DNA from: CAYULW01 sp964445815
Lineage (GTDB): Bacteria; Bacteroidota; Bacteroidia; Flavobacteriales_E; Vicingaceae
Reading direction: 5' to 3'
DNA: 64,000 nt
NCBI GenBank assembly: GCA_964445815.1
Contig: CAYULW010000003.1
Location: 186,001 to 250,000 of the forward strand
Positions within the stretch are counted from its first letter, which is position 1. Every line of letters starts with the position of its first letter. The notes beneath the pieces were generated by a model. That model searched no databases. It saw nothing but the letters and a program-made list of their open reading frames with translations, and was not told the origin of the DNA. The translations under genes were made by a program, and so were the position numbers. Shown here in pieces: positions 47,801-52,969 of this stretch.

Positions 47801-48384
47801 CCTGATGAATTAGTACCATTTCTTGCATCAACAATGTAAATGTTGTTGGTTGTTTCTTCTAATACAACAAAATTATAAGTGAATGATGAACCATTTATTC
47901 TATATGAAAAGTTCTTTACCCATAATTGTCGATTCGGAGCTGTTCCAAATGTTTTCACCCATACGTCATCATTCGAGCCTAAGGATGTGCTAAAACCATC
48001 CCATTGATAGGCAATGGTATTATCCGGTAAGTCTAGAGATGGTAAAGCAGAATTGTCATTAATGCTGGTTGGTAATGCAGTTGTTGCAACCGACTTATCG
48101 AAAGTTAGTAAGTAGTTTTTACTAACACAAAAAGAGTCTACTACTGTTCCATAAAATTCAAAATTAAAGCCTATGTCAATAAGTGAAGACCATGAATTGA
48201 CAGAACTCCCTCCGTGATCGGCATAGTCATGAACCATAACCCATCCTGTTGATGATGAAGTTGATTCTGTATTCAATAAGGGACCTTGAGCATTTACTGG
48301 GCCACTGAAATTATAACTTATTTGAGAAAAAGTTGAGAAAATAAAAAGTAAGTTCAAAAGAATTGTGGTAGATATCTTTTTCAT
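35887..48384 (-). CDS. Giant T9SS adhesin-like protein with 19 SprB-type repeats
   Basis: 4165 residues, one fifth of the window. The order along the protein is as follows. Signal peptide (MKKISTTILLNLLFIFSTFSQ). N-terminal domain to ~240. Alternating CARDB-like and jelly-roll (MAM-like) modules, with jelly-roll starts near residues 350, 650, 955 and 1825 (SFPYNESFESGNGGW, TYPYSESFESGNGGW and related). A right-handed beta-helix, about 1240-1705. A domain ending LGHPLVLALSGTD, then an Ig-like segment. About 1620 residues of SprB-type repeats (2335-3958), and a short Ig-like stretch. The type A T9SS sorting domain begins near 4090 (SIYPNPSTGLITIEL). SprB proteins are surface adhesins, and in Flavobacterium johnsoniae SprB drives gliding. 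No gliding genes are in this window, so adhesion is the safer inference. No frameshift is seen. Confidence 0.93.
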   Translation of the reverse strand: MKKISTTILLNLLFIFSTFSQISYNFSGPVNAQGPLLNTESTSSSTGWVMVHDYADHGGSSVNSWSSLIDIGFNFEFYGTVVDSFCVSKNYLLTFDKSVATTALPTSINDNSALPSLDLPDNTIAYQWDGFSTSLGSNDDVWVKTFGTAPNRQLWVKNFSYRINGSSFTYNFVVLEETTNNIYIVDARNGTNSSGSRTIGVQLNNTTAVQDPSSPNITATVANVTSPWPNINYYQFSPFLQVPNNVGVASIDSPSDDCGLTASETVQVTIENIGTSPQSNIPVMYSLNGGAPISGGTLAGPLAAGATATHTFTANLSAVQTHNLEVWTAHAGDTVTNNDTSVTSITNIPLVSSFPYNESFESGNGGWISGGTGSTWQLGAPSASVINSASDGSMSWVTNLTGNYNANEQSYVQGPCFDLSGMTNPEIMIDVWWEAENSWDGANLQSSIDGGATWVNVGSTTSGGVNWYNDNSINGFSGFVSPQDGWTGYLGAGSNGWMTASHDLTGLGGQSSVMLRIPFGSDGSGQGEGFAFDNIIIQEKPINNASVASIDDPFSVCDAGAVDSVEITLANIGGNTISNIPIVYSLNGGAFVSAGNFSGSITSGSTASYKFQVTFGAVGSNSISVATNYPSDPDNTNDTATGSITVAPLINTYPYSESFESGNGGWTSAGTNSSWELGTPANGTINSAGDGTMSWETNLTGDYNVSEQSFVQGPCFDFSGITNPEISLLVWWESETSWDGANLQSSTDGGVTWTNVGTTTSGGTNWYSDNSINGFAGFVSPQDGWSGYFGNGSNGWVTATHDLTGLGGQPDVRLRITFGSDGSGQGDGFAFDKIEIRDKPLNNLGIVDIIAPGDACGLGMETLTVAVENFGVANQNVYNVGFRVNGGAVITQSFTTDTVYALDTIHLTLDSLIDLSQIGVNNIEVWTVLAGDQDNSNDTLFATITHESNVITSFPRIEDHETLANASSGNLANGWRTTSTTGNFGWEIEDSEGINENSTSTGPFYDHTSEGVAGGKYIFMEASSGSVGEEDNYESPCIDLSPLTNPALEFWYHMYGSAMGSLHVEINSGGNWVTLQSIVGQQQTAGSDPWLKSTINLGAYSGQSVKIRFRGVKGTGYQSDMSLDDIRIFDVPLNDAGITAMDLPVGPVITAGNQNVEVSIKNYGLNTLTSATINWSVNGAAQSPINWTGSLATDAVSSNNSLGSFNFPTGLSNLVFYTSIPNGASDEETSNDTLEVNLCTPLSGTYSVGPTGDFSNIVDVVNALSTCGVSGPVTVNVMSGAGPFNGQVIFNAIAGASNVNTITFNGNGEEINHTASSTDKRIIGFDGAKHITLDNFVIKSGSPTYGYGVHFMNSSDSNTVSNCTIDLSNITSTTSSNSAGIIASGSVTSNTTDGTNTNYSSFLDNNILGGASGAPYQAFYLNGTGTGSGCVGNIITGNTCSDFYAYGVYMDEANGTIITDNDFSRPNRTIATTTQFITTQGKTENTLVERNEFHNSHGGAPTNTSTTYVLYSTSNDADPGDENIYQNNLIYDINNNGTVYAIYNFSSNGQHYYHNTISLDNTASTAGTTRGLYQTTTASNLEFVNNIISITRGGTGQKHGIYLNATGTTINSDYNDIYVNSAGSGLQYVGRYGTTNYADLANWQTANTNAYDQNSFDADPLYIDLVNDDLTPNQAIIDDVGDNLGISTDFFNAARDTTPDPGAIEFFVATNNLAALEITSPVEPSGLMCGLTASEQISLVVKNLGTVTVTSIDAGYIINGNTPVTETFGGLNIPFNGSDTLHFAVLADLSTTNTYNIDAFATIAGDTDLSNDTTYEQLTTGIFAPYFEDFESLSNEANGVLSNGWFGNQTTDPRWEAEDANGANENSTGTGPLTDHTLYPNAGGIYMFTETSSGTAGQEMELVSPCIDISGLANPFVRFWYHMHGSTMGDLFLDVSTDGGNTWEAVDSILGQQQAVQSDPWLAREVNLCNYTGNVRFQFRSRHGGIFTSDMAIDDFEVYDAPNFSDASVTLEVDPTDYAQTPLPHVPAFSFEGLVSNNGLTTNTNVTIDLTSNGSSIETANLGSMVDCGDDSLYVFSNSFLPSAVGQYNIDLTVSISETDANPGNNTSSHTIIVSDTIYARDDSSFSNGIGANGVPIIMGQLFEFQVGDTVTSSSFFVTNPTFGDSARVFIYNDNNGIPGTIIDSSTYAVLTSAGWYTVDFCNTVLSAGDYFFAVEQNSINNLTLGYDLNRFNDSTAFYTTGGGIWTPFENAGFPSTLLLRANLGHPLVLALSGTDSICSGDSSTIMATSGFNSYNWSTGDATNSITVMSSGTYTVTVTDHKGCTQEDSFAVRVNPAISVSILTSTNVDCNGNNTGSATALGSGGTSPYLYAWSNGSMTDTTTSLAAGTYTVTLTDDAACTATTTVTITEPTALDVSSTVDNNVSCNSLSDGGATASASGGTSPYTYSWSNGITTAAISGVAAGTYTVTVTDANGCTDTTSSTITEPATLIAASTVNSNISCNGLSDGSATASASGGTMPYTYAWNNGITTAAISGVTAGTYTVTVTDANGCTDTTSSSITEPTVLNASASVNSNVSCNGFTDGSISASGSGGTMPYTYLWSNSSTNASLLNVAAGTYTVTIIDANGCTATASDVITEPTALSLSSTVDNNVSCSGFSDGGATASASGGTMPYTYVWTNSATTASITGVLAGTYSVTVTDANGCTSTSSSTITEPNNLIASITLNTNASCNGFNDGDITASATGGTMPYTYAWSNGDVSANSNGLTAGTYTVTITDANGCSNSNSVTVTEPATLTLNTSTTAVTVFGTNDGAVDLTVNGGTMPYTYLWSNAATTEDITSLFSGTYTVSVTDANGCTANTSATVTEPGALNVVGTPTDATCNGFSDGSIDITVSGGVTPYTYNWSNSDTTEDLSNVLAGTYTVTVSDVNGASFTSGFTVSEPTTLVASSIVNSDASCNGFSDGGATASATGGTMPYTYLWSSSDTTASIANKAAGTYTVTVTDANSCTATSSSTISEPATLVASSIVNSDVSCNGFSDGAATASAVGGTSPYTYLWSNNDTTSSISNVSAGTYTVTVTDANGCTDTTSSLISEPATLSVTTSLDTAVSCNGFSDGVASTLTLGGTMPYSYAWSNGTSNSGISGVSAGTYTVTVTDANGCMNLDSVVVTEPAILVAASVVDSNVTCNGFSDGGATASGSGGTMPYTYSWSNSATTASITGVMAGTYTVTVTDANGCSDTSSTIIIEPATLLAASVVDSNVTCNGSSDGGATASATGGTMPYTYLWSNSATTASITGVMAGTYTVTVIDANGCTNSSSATITEPAGLAALTVVDSNVSCNGFSDGGATASATGGTMPYTYLWSNSATTASITGLVAGTYSVTVTDANGCTNSSSAMVTEPDSIMISGIVSDALCFGDSSGSITASASGGNAANGPSSLLITEVDPGSPDYIEISNVSVDSVDYTGWFVATSNSYTVINTANSLTWNLNGKWGPGAVDYREDVTGSNYWGNNLFYNSGSPGWVAIVDNNGNLADFMAWGWDSISIANMSTVVNGVTIAPGASNAWSGIGINSTCSNSYNRTSAVDNNDANDWTCVSQSKGVLNSGITLVSSGGTFTYDWSNGDTSATAINLSAGTYTVTVTHANGCTAVDVFTVNEPAAALLASTVADSMVSCNGFSDGGATASATGGTMPYTYLWSNSATTASITGVMAGTYTVTATDANGCADTSSVVITEPASLFAIVAIDSNISCNGFNDGGASVTATGGTSPYTYDWSNAATTSSITGLAAGTYLITVTDANGCFITDSVSLNQPTAISLNITLDSNVSCFGFANGGATATTSGGTLPYTYNWSNSATTASVTGLNAGNYYLTVTDANGCMEIDSVQITEPSLLVASAIVDSNATCFGLNNGGATASAVGGTMPYSYFWSNGDTTASIDSIAAGNYIIVVIDSNGCADSANVTITEPGQISDTLTIAACDSYTWMQNSMTYTMSGFYTDTLVSTGACDTIRTLDLTINTLDTTVGNFGDSLYANDPNASFQWLDCNNGYAVIAGATSASFKPSVSGSYAVVLTNGACIDTTACQPVTIIGIDDAAQKISSGLSIYPNPSTGLITIELSGQIDQSQLMRIFSMSGELVRELPLNFSSQQIDLTDLSEGVYFIRYRDTTKKIVLTN
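36511..41380 (-). repeat. Array of 19 SprB-type repeats (~76 residues each)
   Basis: Tandem coding repeats with the core SCNGFSDGGATASATGG, then TMPYTYLWSN, then AGTYTVTVTDANGC, each unit ending TEP. I count 19 units. Number 15 is split by a ~175-residue insertion (about 37575-38105). Two Cys per unit are conserved except in unit 7 (first Cys missing) and unit 8 (second Cys missing). Units 12, 13, 14 and 16 are nearly identical even at the DNA level, a sign of recent duplication or gene conversion. Boundaries are approximate. Confidence 0.9.
37575..38105 (-). other. Lamin-tail-like domain inserted in SprB repeat 15
   Basis: Between the first half (ALCFGDSSGSITASASGG) and the second half (SSGGTFTYDWSNGDTSA) of one SprB repeat lies about 175 residues. 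They begin LLITEVDPGSPDYIEISNVS, continue with YTGWFVATSNSYTVI, then GWVAIVDNNGNLADFMAWGW. This pattern matches lamin-tail (LTD) domains, which are common in secreted bacterial proteins. The host repeat resumes in frame with both cysteines intact. Confidence 0.7.
45865..47655 (-). repeat. Tandem duplication of a CARDB-like plus jelly-roll module
   Basis: Two consecutive ~890-bp segments of the giant gene encode about 297 residues each and are strongly alike. Both contain FESGNGGW, SYVQ/SFVQGPCFD, SWDGANLQSS, NSINGF, GFVSPQDGW and GSDGSGQG. DNA similarity is obvious by eye. Two further, more diverged copies of the jelly-roll part lie near 45520 and 42910. Confidence 0.75.
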
Positions 48385-48423
48385 AATTGAGAATATTTAT
48401 TTGTTAAAATCGGTTAACGTTGC

Positions 48424-48455
48424 GAAATATATATCAAAAAGTTATTAACCTCCAA
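48424..48455 (-). promoter_or_regulatory. Candidate promoter of the giant adhesin gene (TTG-N21-TATATTTC)
   Basis: Read on the - strand, TTG (48453-48455) is followed after 21 bases by TATATTTC (48424-48431), one mismatch from TAnnTTTG. Spacing fits the Bacteroidota consensus and predicts a leader of about 33 bases to the ATG at 48384. The TTG lies inside the left arm of the 17-bp inverted repeat. Confidence 0.5.
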
Positions 48456-48464
48456 ATGTTAAAA
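48448..48464 (-). repeat. Left arm of a 17-bp perfect inverted repeat
   Basis: The arm reads TTTTAACATTTGGAGGT on the - strand and is repeated exactly in opposite orientation at 48576-48592, leaving a 111-bp spacer. It overlaps the -33 element of the adhesin promoter. Confidence 0.9.
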
Positions 48465-48575
48465 TTTAAAATGCGTAATGCATTAAAAATAAGGTATTTA
48501 TTGATTTTAATTGACTTAATTTTAGTCTTGTTTGGGGTTGAGTTTATATAGAAAATAGTGTGTTTTTTGTCAATT

Positions 48576-48592
48576 TTTTAACATTTGGAGGT
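48576..48592 (+). repeat. Right arm of the 17-bp perfect inverted repeat
   Basis: TTTTAACATTTGGAGGT on the + strand, the exact inverse of 48448-48464. No -7 box lies downstream of this copy, so unlike the left arm it is not part of an obvious promoter. Confidence 0.9.
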
Positions 48593-48764
48593 CGGTTTAG
48601 CCTGATTTTTAACAAAAATTAATACGTCAACATAGCTGTCTATTTCTATGTAGAAAATGTTACTCATTCCTTTAGGGATAGAATGAATTGTAGTGTAATT
48701 ACTCTACGGGAATTTTTGTATTAAAAACTAAATTCTTTGTATATAAATATAGCGGCATTTGACT

Positions 48765-50540
48765 TTATAATTTGCTAGAGTTTTGATAGATCAATTTACC
48801 ACTGTACTGATGAGCCCCATTTTTTATGACAACATAGTATATACCCTGATTTAGTGATTCAGGTAATGTAAATTCTTGGATAGAAGAACTCATGTTACCC
48901 AAGATCGTTAATTCTTTGCCTGAGACATCAAGGAGCCTAACATCTAAATCAATGTCATTGCTTTTATCCCTCAGTTCAATGGTAAACTTCTTGTTTGTAG
49001 GGTTTGGATATATAGATGCTACGGTATTTAATGACTCATTTTGTTTAATGAGTTCATTTATACTTGTGAGCCCTGAACCTTCGGTAAGTGTGTGATATGC
49101 ATTGACTTGTAGACCAGTATAATATTCTTGTAAGCCGTTGGGCCATCTAATTTTTAAGGAATCGATGGAACTGATCGTATCGAGTCCAAAATGAACGGCA
49201 AGCATGTTTTGTCCGCAATAAGAGCTTTGTGAGCTGATTTCTCGTGTTTGTATGATTCTCTTTCCTCCTTCATAATAGATAAGTGTCAATCTTGCACCAA
49301 TCGCGGATAGATTGGACTGAATACCTGTGCATTTAAAAACAATCCAGTTTTTAGGGCTGCTTTGTTGAGAACTTTGGTTCGTGAATAAGCGATTGGACTC
49401 ATTTGCAGAAAAACAGTTGGCATTCAATAAATCCAGATCACCATCTCTGTCATAATCTCCTAGAGCGTTTCCAAAAGTCCAACCTAATACTTGTGTTAAG
49501 GTATCTGTTGTGTTTTTTGTAAATGTTCCATTCCCATTGTTCAGATAGAAGAAACTTCTTAAGGCTGCACTTGGAGAAAAGGCATTGCCGACAATTAAAT
49601 CCAAATCCCCATCATTATCGACATCTCCCCAATTGGCTGAAAAAGAATAGCCGCCTTCTTCAAGAACGCTGTCTCTGATCCATGTGAATTGAAGATTGCC
49701 GTCATTTCTATACAAACGATTGTCTTGATTGAAATTGCTAATGAATACATCCAAATCGCCGTCATTATCATAATCACCCCAGCAACTGCTCATGGATGTG
49801 CCGGAAAATTGAGCAATGCTCGCAGTGGTATTTTTAACAAAAGAGGACGTGTCATTGATATACAGCTCATTGAATTCATTGTTCTCATTGGTGATATAAA
49901 CATCCTGATCTCCATCATTATCGACATCTACCCAGTTGACACCTCTAGAAGTGGTGAATGCTTGATATATTGGGCTGTTTGTTATTCTTTGGAAAGTGCC
50001 ATCACCATTGTTTCTGAAATAATCGTTTCTTTTATTTACTGCACTATTAGTGACAATCAGATCAACAAACCCATCTCGGTCAACATCTCCCCATGCTCCG
50101 GTTTCTGAATAGCTGAAATTATTTGTCGGATCTGCATTGATAATATTGATTCTTCCTGTTCCATTAGTGTCTCTATAATAGAGGTTCTTTTGATTATGCC
50201 AATTGGCAATAAAGCCTTCCAGTCCGACCTGACCGTCTGTATCAGCCCAGCTGGCTCCGTCAGATGATGCATTGTCATTGACTAGTGGGTCGTTTGTAAG
50301 AAGGGTAAAACTTCCATTCCCATCATTGAGATAGACTTCATTGTTCTGACCTCCGCTTGGCCCGTTTGTAATAAATATATCCAAATCACCATCATTATCA
50401 AGGTCTACCCAATTGGCGCTTCTACTATCACCATTTAGACTGACCAGACTACTGTCTAAAATGAAAACTTGTCCTCTTGTACTGAGACATAAAACAGCAA
50501 TAAAAAGGAATGATAGGATGGGTTTCTCTAAAATGTTCAT
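48765..50540 (-). CDS. FG-GAP/ASPIC repeat protein with type A T9SS sorting domain
   Basis: 591 residues with a signal peptide (ILSFLFIAVLCLSTRGQ). Seven FG-GAP/VCBS blades form an integrin-alpha-like propeller. Six carry intact calcium loops (LDNDGDLDIF, VDRDGFVDLI, VDNDGDQDVY, YDNDGDLDVF, VDNDGDLDLI, YDRDGDLDLL). The second is degenerate (TDGQVGLEGF). An ASPIC/UnbV domain follows near residues 410-480 (GARLTLIYYEGGKR, SIDSLKIRWPNGLQEYY). The last ~80 residues are the type A sorting domain (ASIYPNPTNKKFTIEL, ending SGKLIYQNSSKL). Secreted or surface-bound; probably calcium-dependent binding. It is on the same strand as the giant adhesin but separated from it by 380 bp. Confidence 0.92.
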   Translation of the reverse strand: MNILEKPILSFLFIAVLCLSTRGQVFILDSSLVSLNGDSRSANWVDLDNDGDLDIFITNGPSGGQNNEVYLNDGNGSFTLLTNDPLVNDNASSDGASWADTDGQVGLEGFIANWHNQKNLYYRDTNGTGRINIINADPTNNFSYSETGAWGDVDRDGFVDLIVTNSAVNKRNDYFRNNGDGTFQRITNSPIYQAFTTSRGVNWVDVDNDGDQDVYITNENNEFNELYINDTSSFVKNTTASIAQFSGTSMSSCWGDYDNDGDLDVFISNFNQDNRLYRNDGNLQFTWIRDSVLEEGGYSFSANWGDVDNDGDLDLIVGNAFSPSAALRSFFYLNNGNGTFTKNTTDTLTQVLGWTFGNALGDYDRDGDLDLLNANCFSANESNRLFTNQSSQQSSPKNWIVFKCTGIQSNLSAIGARLTLIYYEGGKRIIQTREISSQSSYCGQNMLAVHFGLDTISSIDSLKIRWPNGLQEYYTGLQVNAYHTLTEGSGLTSINELIKQNESLNTVASIYPNPTNKKFTIELRDKSNDIDLDVRLLDVSGKELTILGNMSSSIQEFTLPESLNQGIYYVVIKNGAHQYSGKLIYQNSSKL

Positions 50541-50565
50541 GATGTCTTTTCTTAAATATGTGTTT

Positions 50566-50573
50566 CAAACATA
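50566..50573 (-). promoter_or_regulatory. -7 box (TATGTTTG) of the FG-GAP protein gene
   Basis: Exact TAnnTTTG match on the - strand, 25 bases before the ATG at 50540. It lies within a short imperfect dyad (ATATGTGTTTCAAACATAT), which could be an operator. No -33 TTG at the usual spacing. Confidence 0.4.
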
Positions 50574-50736
50574 TCTTATTGGCATTTCCAGATCACACTT
50601 TTAAAGTTAAAAGACGCCTTTTTCCAATACATTGCATTTATACAGATAGAAATGGCATTCGATGTAAGATGATGCATTTCGTTGCAGAAAATGACCATCT
50701 GTGTATCAAATCCTGTGAAATGGAGATTTAAGCTTC

Positions 50737-50744
50737 TATATTTG
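50737..50744 (+). promoter_or_regulatory. -7 box (TATATTTG) of the histidine kinase gene
   Basis: Exact TAnnTTTG match ending one base before the ATG at 50746. If used, transcription would start inside the first codons, so either the mRNA is leaderless with a start at GTG 50749 or the match is fortuitous. Confidence 0.25.
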
Positions 50745-50745
50745 A

Positions 50746-51759
50746 ATGGTGCAAAGGAAAACCAATACATATATCGTATACTGGATTGTCTTTTTCCTTT
50801 TACTGATCAGTTCTTCTGCAAGTTACGATGGTGATGTAGTAGCGGCATTTGCTTTTAACTTACCCCGCATACCAATTCTGATTGCACTTAGTTATGTGTT
50901 CTCAAAATACTTGGTGTACAACCAGAGCGTATCACTTTGGAAAAAGTCTACACTTATTCTTTTTTTAACATTTGCAGGAGCACTTTTAAGCAGATTGCTT
51001 TTTCAATTGTTCGTATTTCCCTATTTCTATCCCGACTATACCTTTTACTTTTTCAATTGGGAAAAGGTAGTAGGCCAGTTGATTGTCTTTATTGCCGGTA
51101 TTGGAGGTGCCTCATTAATTGAGTTTCAATTTGTGAAACAAGAATGGGAAAGAAGGAATAAGGAATTAAGTCAAGAAAAGAAAAATTTGGAGCTAAGTTA
51201 CTTGAGAGCTCAAATGCATCCTCATTTTTTATTCAATACCTTAAACAGCATTTACAGTGAGTTGCTTAAAAAGTCCGGCAAGGCGACTGATATGGTGTTA
51301 AATTTTAGCGAATTGTTACGGTTTTTTATTTATGAAGTAGATTCTGATTTTATTCAGCTGGAGGAAGAAATAAAATTAATTCAACGATACATTGACATTG
51401 AAACTAAGCGTTATGGGAATAGATTGAAAGTAAATTCAAAATTTGAAATCGATGGATTGGAAGCGATAAAGGTTCCTCCTCTCATATTTTTTACTTTGGT
51501 GGAAAATAGCTTTAAACATGGTGCGAGTCAGCAGTTGGATGCGAGTCAAATCAATATTGAGTTTTCAAAAAAAGGAGAGATTATAGAAATGCACATTAGT
51601 AATTCAGTTGTTGATTCTTCAGATCTACAAGAGGAGCAAGGTGGTCTGGGACTTAAAAACATAAAACGTCAACTGGACTTGATTTATGGTGTAAATTACG
51701 TGTTGGATTATTACAAAAAGGAAAAAGTGTTTCAAACCTTAATTCGACTTCCTATCTAA
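50746..51759 (+). CDS. LytS/YehU-type sensor histidine kinase
   Basis: 337 residues. Four membrane segments in the first ~130 residues (about 10-25, 36-55, 66-95 and 107-125) with very short outside loops, so no large sensor domain. A coiled coil (WERRNKELSQEKKNLE) leads to the His_kinase domain: LRAQMHPHFLFNTLNSIY with the probable phospho-acceptor H160. A GHKL ATPase follows with N-box LVENSFKHGAS near 254 and G-box GGLGLKNIKRQLDLIYG near 305. It autophosphorylates and passes phosphate to the response regulator encoded next, whose start overlaps its stop by one base. The signal is unknown. Confidence 0.93.
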   Translation: MVQRKTNTYIVYWIVFFLLLISSSASYDGDVVAAFAFNLPRIPILIALSYVFSKYLVYNQSVSLWKKSTLILFLTFAGALLSRLLFQLFVFPYFYPDYTFYFFNWEKVVGQLIVFIAGIGGASLIEFQFVKQEWERRNKELSQEKKNLELSYLRAQMHPHFLFNTLNSIYSELLKKSGKATDMVLNFSELLRFFIYEVDSDFIQLEEEIKLIQRYIDIETKRYGNRLKVNSKFEIDGLEAIKVPPLIFFTLVENSFKHGASQQLDASQINIEFSKKGEIIEMHISNSVVDSSDLQEEQGGLGLKNIKRQLDLIYGVNYVLDYYKKEKVFQTLIRLPI

Positions 51760-52466
51760 TGATGAGTATCAGGTGTATACAAATAGAAGATGAAGAGCCT
51801 GCTCAAGAAATTTTGAAATTATATCTGGTAAATTATCCGAGTATAAAGTTGATGGGCACATTTAATAATGTGTTTTATGCTCAAGATTATTTAAAAGAGA
51901 ATCAAGTTGATCTGATCTTTCTTGACATACAATTGCCCGGCATAACAGGCCTAGAGTTTTTAAAAAAAATAAAAAATCCTCCTCTTGTGGTCTTTACCAC
52001 GGCTTATGAGCAACATGCGGTTGAGGCTTTTGAATTGGAAGTATTTGATTATTTGCTAAAGCCCTATTCTTTAGATCGTTTTAATCAAACCTACCTAAGA
52101 TTAATCGATCGGTTTAGTAATGGGCTAATGAACCGGGCTAAAAATAGTTCCTCCAAAAAGATAATCTTAAAAAGTGGGAAAAAAGCTGTAAAAATCAGTG
52201 CTGAAGCTATTGTTTATGTAGAGAGCATCGGAGAGTCGATGATGTTTTATACCGATAATGGCGATAAGATTAAAACCAGAATGTCCATGAAACAGGTACT
52301 GGACTTGATAGGACATTATGGTTTCATAAGGCACCATCGATCTTTTATTACCAATCATAATTATATTCTTTCATATACGTCTAAGGAAGTAATAACCGAA
52401 CTGAAAGTTTTGCCAATTGGAAGAACCTATAAAACATCGTTCGTGCAGATGTACAATTCAAAATAA
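51759..52466 (+). CDS. LytTR-family response regulator
   Basis: 235 residues, beginning MMSIRCIQIEDEEPA. Receiver domain with acidic pocket E10-D11-E12 and phosphorylation site D56 in LIFLDIQLPGITGLEF, conserved T near VVFTTAYEQHAVEAF and K in DYLLKPYSLDRF. C-terminal LytTR DNA-binding domain from about residue 135: KSGKKAVKISAEAIVYVES, HRSFITNHNYILS, LPIGRTYK. It binds direct repeats upstream of target genes when phosphorylated by the adjacent kinase. Targets cannot be deduced; the neighbouring FG-GAP and adhesin genes are possible but unproven. There is no terminator in the 21 bases before the convergent YkgJ gene. Confidence 0.95.
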   Translation: MMSIRCIQIEDEEPAQEILKLYLVNYPSIKLMGTFNNVFYAQDYLKENQVDLIFLDIQLPGITGLEFLKKIKNPPLVVFTTAYEQHAVEAFELEVFDYLLKPYSLDRFNQTYLRLIDRFSNGLMNRAKNSSSKKIILKSGKKAVKISAEAIVYVESIGESMMFYTDNGDKIKTRMSMKQVLDLIGHYGFIRHHRSFITNHNYILSYTSKEVITELKVLPIGRTYKTSFVQMYNSK

Positions 52467-52487
52467 CAGTTTGCCTATTGTAAAAAT

Positions 52488-52967
52488 TTATAGCATTTTG
52501 ATGACAATATTCGCGACTGCCGGGCAGATTCTACTGTTTTTAGCGGTGAGGTCTAAAATCTGATGCATTCTTTTTCTATTGGTATGAGGGTATTCTCTAC
52601 AGGCTTTAGGTCTGGATAGATAGGCGGAACATTTATTGTCCTCGAGTAAAAACGGGCAAGGTGAGGATTTTAAAACCTGATCTCCTTCATCATCTATTTT
52701 TAGGTATTTCTCGAAGAAATCTATTGGTTTGATTTTCAAATGGGCAGCCATGCGTTCCACATCTTTATCATAAAAAATCGGCGAAGTGGTTTTACAACAA
52801 TTCGCACAATCTAAACAGTCGATTGCTTCAAAACTCTCTTCATGAAGCTCAAGAAATTGCTGATCAAGGTCTTTTGGTGGTCTTTGTTTTAGTTTTTTTA
52901 GATGACGATTAATTTCTTTTCGTCTGCTTTTGGCCTGTTCTAGCTTTTTCTTGAGTTGTTCTTGCAT
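52488..52967 (-). CDS. YkgJ-family cysteine cluster protein
   Basis: 159 residues. A basic, Lys/Arg-rich N-terminal helix (residues 1-30) precedes a zinc- or iron-cluster-type Cys array: CLDCANCCKTTSPIF near 55, SPCPFLLEDNKCSAYLSRPKACREYP near 100 (two Cys close to CRxYP) and a final SRICPAV. This is the YkgJ/UPF0153 signature, whose function is unknown; metal binding is expected from the eight or so conserved Cys. It follows the O-methyltransferase after 2 bases and is the last gene of a ddl-O-methyltransferase-YkgJ unit. Confidence 0.9.
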   Translation of the reverse strand: MQEQLKKKLEQAKSRRKEINRHLKKLKQRPPKDLDQQFLELHEESFEAIDCLDCANCCKTTSPIFYDKDVERMAAHLKIKPIDFFEKYLKIDDEGDQVLKSSPCPFLLEDNKCSAYLSRPKACREYPHTNRKRMHQILDLTAKNSRICPAVANIVIKML

Positions 52968-52969
52968 TC

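Larger units (their letters stand above)
48385..48764. other. Gene-free region with promoter of the giant gene and inverted repeats
   Basis: 380 bp, very AT-rich, with no plausible reading frame. It separates the giant adhesin gene from the FG-GAP protein gene, both on the - strand. It contains the candidate adhesin promoter (48424-48455), a 17-bp perfect inverted repeat (48448-48464 and 48576-48592) and a promoter-like sequence on the + strand between the repeat arms. Nothing further is recognisable to the right of 48592, and I see no clear terminator for the upstream FG-GAP gene. Confidence 0.7.

Noticed and set aside
35887..48384. Possible frameshift or fusion of several genes
   Set aside because: One uninterrupted frame with a signal peptide at the start and a T9SS domain at the end; the domain order is typical of large secreted Bacteroidota proteins.
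48385..48764. Small RNA or tRNA gene in the long gap
   Set aside because: No cloverleaf, no terminator hairpin with T-tract and no GC-rich stem was found; the region is best explained as promoter and regulatory DNA.
49689..50108. 139-codon open frame antisense to the FG-GAP gene
   Set aside because: It arises from the repetitive Asp/Asn-rich blades read backwards, giving Ile-rich low-complexity protein. No signal, motif or promoter supports it.
50958..50975. Near copy of the adhesin inverted-repeat arm (TTTTTTAACATTTGCAGG)
   Set aside because: It differs by one base but lies inside the membrane segment of the histidine kinase (…LFLTFAG…). An AT-rich chance match constrained by coding is more likely than a third site.
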